DNA from: Rhizobium sp. WYJ-E13
Lineage (GTDB): Bacteria > Pseudomonadota > Alphaproteobacteria > Rhizobiales > Rhizobiaceae
Assembly: GCF_018987265.1 (NCBI RefSeq)
Contig: NZ_CP076854.1
Location: 1,488,001 to 1,552,000, forward strand
Reading direction: 5' to 3'
Length of the DNA: 64,000 nt
Shown: one piece after another, positions 60,935 through 64,000 of the stretch
Position numbering within the stretch: the first letter of the stretch is position 1
Layout: each line of letters opens with the position of its first letter
Made by a program: the position numbers and the translations under genes
Notes under the pieces: model-generated
The model's input: the letters and a program-made list of their open reading frames with translations, nothing else
The model's database searches: none
What the model was told of the DNA's origin: nothing

Positions 60935-61792
60935 ATGTCTGCCTCTAACAAACTGGCCGTCGATCGGTCCCGGCTGCTTTCCATCGCCGTGGCGTCGCTG
61001 TTCTTATCGCCCTTTGCCGCGCAAGCCGCCGACTTCACAAGCGACGGGCAGACCGCGCAGGAACCGCCACCGCCGGACCCGGAGCGTTTCGGCCCGGTCC
61101 GCCAGGCGTTGCACGATTGGCACGTCGTCATCGGCGCCGGCGCTGCCTTCAAACCGAAATATGAGGGAAGCGACGAGTTTGAAGTCTCGCCGTTCCCGTT
61201 CATATCGGCCGAATTCTTCGACCGGATCACCATCGATCCAAGCGGCATCGAGATAAACGCCTTCGAGAAGGATGCTTTCCGGTTCGACGTCAATGTCGGC
61301 TACGACTCGGGCCGTAACGAAGACGATGCCGACGCGCTGCGCGGCATGGGCGATATCGATTTCGGCGTGACGGTCGGCGGCAAAGGCACCTACACGTTCG
61401 GGCCTGCCAATCTCTTCGTCTCGGTCGACAAGACGATCGGCGGAAGCGACGGCCTGCTGGCAACCGCCGGCGCAGCAATCTCGCAGCCCCTGTCGGAGCA
61501 TCTCATCCTCGGCGCCGAGGCCTCTGCCACCTTTGCGGACGACAACTACATGGAAGCCTATTTCGGTGTCGACGCGGCCCAATCGGCCCGTTCCGGCCAT
61601 CCGCAATACAAGGCCGGGGCTGGGATCAAGAGCGTCGATCTCTCCGCCTCGGCCACCTACCTGATCAACGAGAACTGGGTGGTCAGGGGTGAGCAAGGCG
61701 TGGGCTTCCTGGTCGGAGACGCGGCAGACAGCCCAATCGTCAAGGAAAAGATCCAGTCGAAAACCATGCTGATGCTGGGTTACCGGTTCTGA
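60935..61792 (+). CDS. MipA/OmpV family outer-membrane protein
   Basis: A 285-residue barrel protein with a signal peptide (about 1-31, ending AAQAAD). DWHVVIGAGAAFKPKYEGSD is the MipA/OmpV start motif; later VGDAADSPI is shared with the paralogue at 14240-15064; it ends in the aromatic MLMLGYRF. ATG 60935 follows GGAG and places the signal peptide at the N-terminus; an upstream frame to 60776 is not supported. It is followed 100 bases later by an RND efflux pair and lies divergent from a two-component system. Confidence 0.88.
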   Translation: MSASNKLAVDRSRLLSIAVASLFLSPFAAQAADFTSDGQTAQEPPPPDPERFGPVRQALHDWHVVIGAGAAFKPKYEGSDEFEVSPFPFISAEFFDRITIDPSGIEINAFEKDAFRFDVNVGYDSGRNEDDADALRGMGDIDFGVTVGGKGTYTFGPANLFVSVDKTIGGSDGLLATAGAAISQPLSEHLILGAEASATFADDNYMEAYFGVDAAQSARSGHPQYKAGAGIKSVDLSASATYLINENWVVRGEQGVGFLVGDAADSPIVKEKIQSKTMLMLGYRF

Positions 61793-61893
61793 CCTCGGCC
61801 GGTCAAAGCATCCTGTTCAAAACCCGAAGGGTCGCCGACGCGGCGGCCCTGAACATCCGGCAATCAAACAAGAATCGCGCAGGGAATGAATAG

Positions 61894-63138
61894 ATGACCT
61901 CCTTCATGCCGCTCTCTCGCACGCTCTGCCTGTCGCAGGGCGACCGACCGTTCCAAAACTCCAGAACGGGTCGCCTGGTATCGATCGCCCTGCTGTCTGC
62001 GACCGCGGGGCTGCCGATCGACGGTTTCGCCGCTGACATGGAGGCGCCGAAAGTGTCGGTCATCGCTGCGAGAGCCCAGGTTCTCGAACAGAGCGTTTCC
62101 GTCGTCGGCACGATCGTTGCGATGGAAACGACGCTCGTCAATACCGATCTGTCCGGAGCCCGGATAGTCTCGATCGCCGCCGAAGAAGGCGATCTTGTCA
62201 GCCGCGGACAAGTGCTCGCGACACTGGATACATCAAGGATCGATGTCGAGCTTATGCAAAACGACGCGCAGGCGGCGAGCGCGGCAGCACAACTCGGGCA
62301 GGCCTCAAGCGCGCTCGACAATGCCTTGATTTCGCAGGAGGAAGCAGAGGCAGATCTTACGCGCGCGCAAAAGCTCGTTCCCAAGGGGTTGATGTCGCAA
62401 GAAGCGCTTGAGCAGCGACAAAAGGCGCTCGCGCGCGCAGAGGTGACGGTGCGAGCCAGCGGGCAGGCTGTCCAGTCGGCAGAAGCAGCCGCCAAAACTG
62501 TCGCAGCGGAGCGCAAGGATATTGAATTGCGACTGAGCTATGCGAGAATTGTCGCGCCTGTCGCCGGCCGGATCATCAACCGGTCCGCCAAGGTCGGTGC
62601 AACCGCTTCCTCATCCAGCGAGCAGCTCTTCACCATCGCAAATGACGACCAGCTCGAACTGGAAGCGGAAATCCCGCAGGCCCAGTTCGATGTCGTACCC
62701 GTCGGCGCCGTCGCTCATGTTTTTCTCGGCGACGGTCGTGATGGTTTGACAGGCATCGTCCGTTTCGTCGCGCCGGCGCTTGCCGACCGGACACGGCTCG
62801 GACGCGCCCGGATCACCCTGCCCGGTGGATTGGCGGCCCCGATCGGCGCCTTTGCCTCTGCACGTGTCGAGATCGGAAGCAGCAAAAGCATATTCCTGCC
62901 CGCCTCGGCGATTGCCGGTTCCGGCGAGGAACCGTCGATCAAGATCCTCAAGGACAACAGCATCGAACGAAAGCCGGTTTCGCTCGGTTTTCGCCAAGCC
63001 GGTTTCGTTCAGATCCGCTCCGGCGTCGACGAAGGCGACCTGGTGGTGACGAAGTCGGGCGGCTTCATGGAGGCCGGCGATCACGCAGTCCCGGTCGTGG
63101 TGCAGACCGATGCAGGCCCGGTTTCCGAAAGCAACTGA
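61894..63138 (+). CDS. RND efflux periplasmic adaptor (membrane fusion protein)
   Basis: A 414-residue adaptor. After an N-terminal export signal (about 28-47, LVSIALLSATAGLPIDGFAA) come the lipoyl half-motif ARIVSIAAEEGDLVSRGQVL, a long coiled-coil hairpin (about 110-210, AQAASAAAQLGQASSALDNA onward), the second lipoyl half (IVAPVAGRIINRSAKVGATA) and beta-barrel and membrane-proximal domains. It links the inner-membrane pump gene 10 bases downstream to an outer-membrane channel that is not encoded here. Confidence 0.9.
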   Translation: MTSFMPLSRTLCLSQGDRPFQNSRTGRLVSIALLSATAGLPIDGFAADMEAPKVSVIAARAQVLEQSVSVVGTIVAMETTLVNTDLSGARIVSIAAEEGDLVSRGQVLATLDTSRIDVELMQNDAQAASAAAQLGQASSALDNALISQEEAEADLTRAQKLVPKGLMSQEALEQRQKALARAEVTVRASGQAVQSAEAAAKTVAAERKDIELRLSYARIVAPVAGRIINRSAKVGATASSSSEQLFTIANDDQLELEAEIPQAQFDVVPVGAVAHVFLGDGRDGLTGIVRFVAPALADRTRLGRARITLPGGLAAPIGAFASARVEIGSSKSIFLPASAIAGSGEEPSIKILKDNSIERKPVSLGFRQAGFVQIRSGVDEGDLVVTKSGGFMEAGDHAVPVVVQTDAGPVSESN

Positions 63139-63147
63139 GGTTATCCG

Positions 63148-64000
63148 ATGAACATCTCCGCATGGGCGATCCGCACGCCGCTGCCCGTCATCCTCCTGTT
63201 CGTCATCCTCACGGGCCTCGGGCTGAAGAGCTACGCAACGCTGCCGATCACCTATTTTCCGGCCATCAATGTCCCGGCAGTGGGTGTGACCGTCGAAGAG
63301 ACCGCGGCAGCACCCGATCAGATCGAAATCCAGATCACCAGGCTTATCGAGGACAGCGTCGCGGCCCTTCCCGATATCAAACATATCGAGTCCACAATTT
63401 CGGAAGGTCGATCGGAGACCAAGGTCGAGTTTGAAATCGGCGTGCCGGTCGACCGGGCCGTCTCCGACGTCAGGGACGCGGTCACGAAGATCCGTGATCG
63501 GCTGCCGGCGGCCATCGATGAACCTGTCATCGACAGGATCGATCCCGAAAACCAGCCGGTCGTCACCTACTCGGCCCATAACGGCTCGATGTCGGCGGAA
63601 GATCTGTCCTTTTTCATCAGCGACGTCGTCGTGAGAAAACTCCAGGGACTGGCCGGAATTGGCCGCGTCGAACTCGTCGGCACCGTCAATCGGGAAATCC
63701 ATGTTCTCCTGAAGGCGGATAGGCTCGCCCCTCTCGGCCTGACGGCTGCCTCGGTCAGCGATCAGATCGCCGCAAGCCAGTTCAATCTGCCGTCCGGGCG
63801 CGGCAGCGTCGATACGCAGGACATGACGGTGGCAACCAAGGCGGCCGTTTCTTCCCTCGACGAGCTCAGGGCCATTCGTCTTGCCTTGCCGCAGGGAAAG
63901 AGCGTCTCTGTCTCCGATGTCGCTGCGGTTGCCGACACGAGAGAGAAGCGGCAGGATTTCGCGCGCGTCGACGGCGAGCCGGCGATCGGCTTTACGGTCT
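63148..64000 (+). CDS. RND efflux pump inner-membrane transporter, 3' truncated by window end
   Basis: The first 284 codons of an AcrB/MexB-class proton-driven pump. N-terminus MNISAWAIRTPLPVILLFVI with the first membrane helix (about 10-28), then the porter-domain hallmarks TLPITYFPAINVPAVGVTVE, DQIEIQITRLIEDSVAALPD, and GIGRVELVGTVNREIHVLLK. The gene runs off the window. ATG 63148 lies 9 bases after the adaptor stop, so the two are co-transcribed. The substrate is unknown. Confidence 0.92.
   Translation, partial: MNISAWAIRTPLPVILLFVILTGLGLKSYATLPITYFPAINVPAVGVTVEETAAAPDQIEIQITRLIEDSVAALPDIKHIESTISEGRSETKVEFEIGVPVDRAVSDVRDAVTKIRDRLPAAIDEPVIDRIDPENQPVVTYSAHNGSMSAEDLSFFISDVVVRKLQGLAGIGRVELVGTVNREIHVLLKADRLAPLGLTAASVSDQIAASQFNLPSGRGSVDTQDMTVATKAAVSSLDELRAIRLALPQGKSVSVSDVAAVADTREKRQDFARVDGEPAIGFTV

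Overview
The window looks like a chromosomal or large-plasmid segment from a Rhizobium-type alphaproteobacterium (Rhizobiales). The grounds are a GC-rich sequence, an outer-membrane protein closely resembling the rhizobial lipid A oxidase LpxQ, several ABC sugar-uptake loci with paired regulators, and many ATGA-coupled operons. This is inference from remembered family resemblance; no database search was possible. I see no rRNA, tRNA, CRISPR array, insertion sequence or phage.

Layout. 1-2122: 3' end of a ROK protein and a sugar-type ABC ATPase. 2223-4247: XRE/cupin regulator divergent from an omega-amino acid:pyruvate aminotransferase, with a perfect inverted repeat between them. 5040-7069: response regulator and sensor kinase. 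7204-13870: eight tightly packed genes (HAD phosphatase, class III aminotransferase, arginase-fold enzyme, half-size EamA/SMR transporter, fatty acid desaturase, alpha/beta hydrolase with a Cys nucleophile, FemAB/GNAT transferase, second half-size transporter). This looks like an uncharacterised pathway for an amine-containing, possibly lipidic, product. A decayed cyclopropane fatty acid synthase end follows.

14240-20848: envelope region with a MipA/OmpV protein, a surface-antigen-like lipoprotein, a two-component system, and a translationally coupled trio (CmoA-like enzyme, membrane ICMT/PEMT-type methyltransferase, LpxQ-like barrel). 21315-23830: two glycosyltransferases. 24456-28061: two PNPOx-like proteins, an arylamine N-acetyltransferase and a YceI protein.

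28444-44925: carbohydrate catabolism. One unit, divergent from a DeoR regulator, carries a class I aldolase, a PfkB kinase and a complete CUT1-type ABC importer. A second, next to a LacI regulator, holds two Gfo/Idh/MocA dehydrogenases, two TIM-barrel isomerases/epimerases, two alpha/beta hydrolases, a pentulose-phosphate-epimerase-like protein and a ROK kinase. The pair of dehydrogenase and TIM-barrel types suggests 3-keto-sugar chemistry.

45395-48795: a DUF551-like protein, an AraC regulator, a secreted metallo-beta-lactamase-fold lactonase-like enzyme and an L-threonate-dehydrogenase-like oxidoreductase. 49100-58154: two adjacent giant genes (about 1569 and 1442 codons) in one operon that match no family I can name; this is the strongest candidate for an undescribed system. 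58498-64000: a two-component system with a small overlapping downstream ORF, divergent from a second MipA/OmpV protein and an RND efflux pair that runs off the window.
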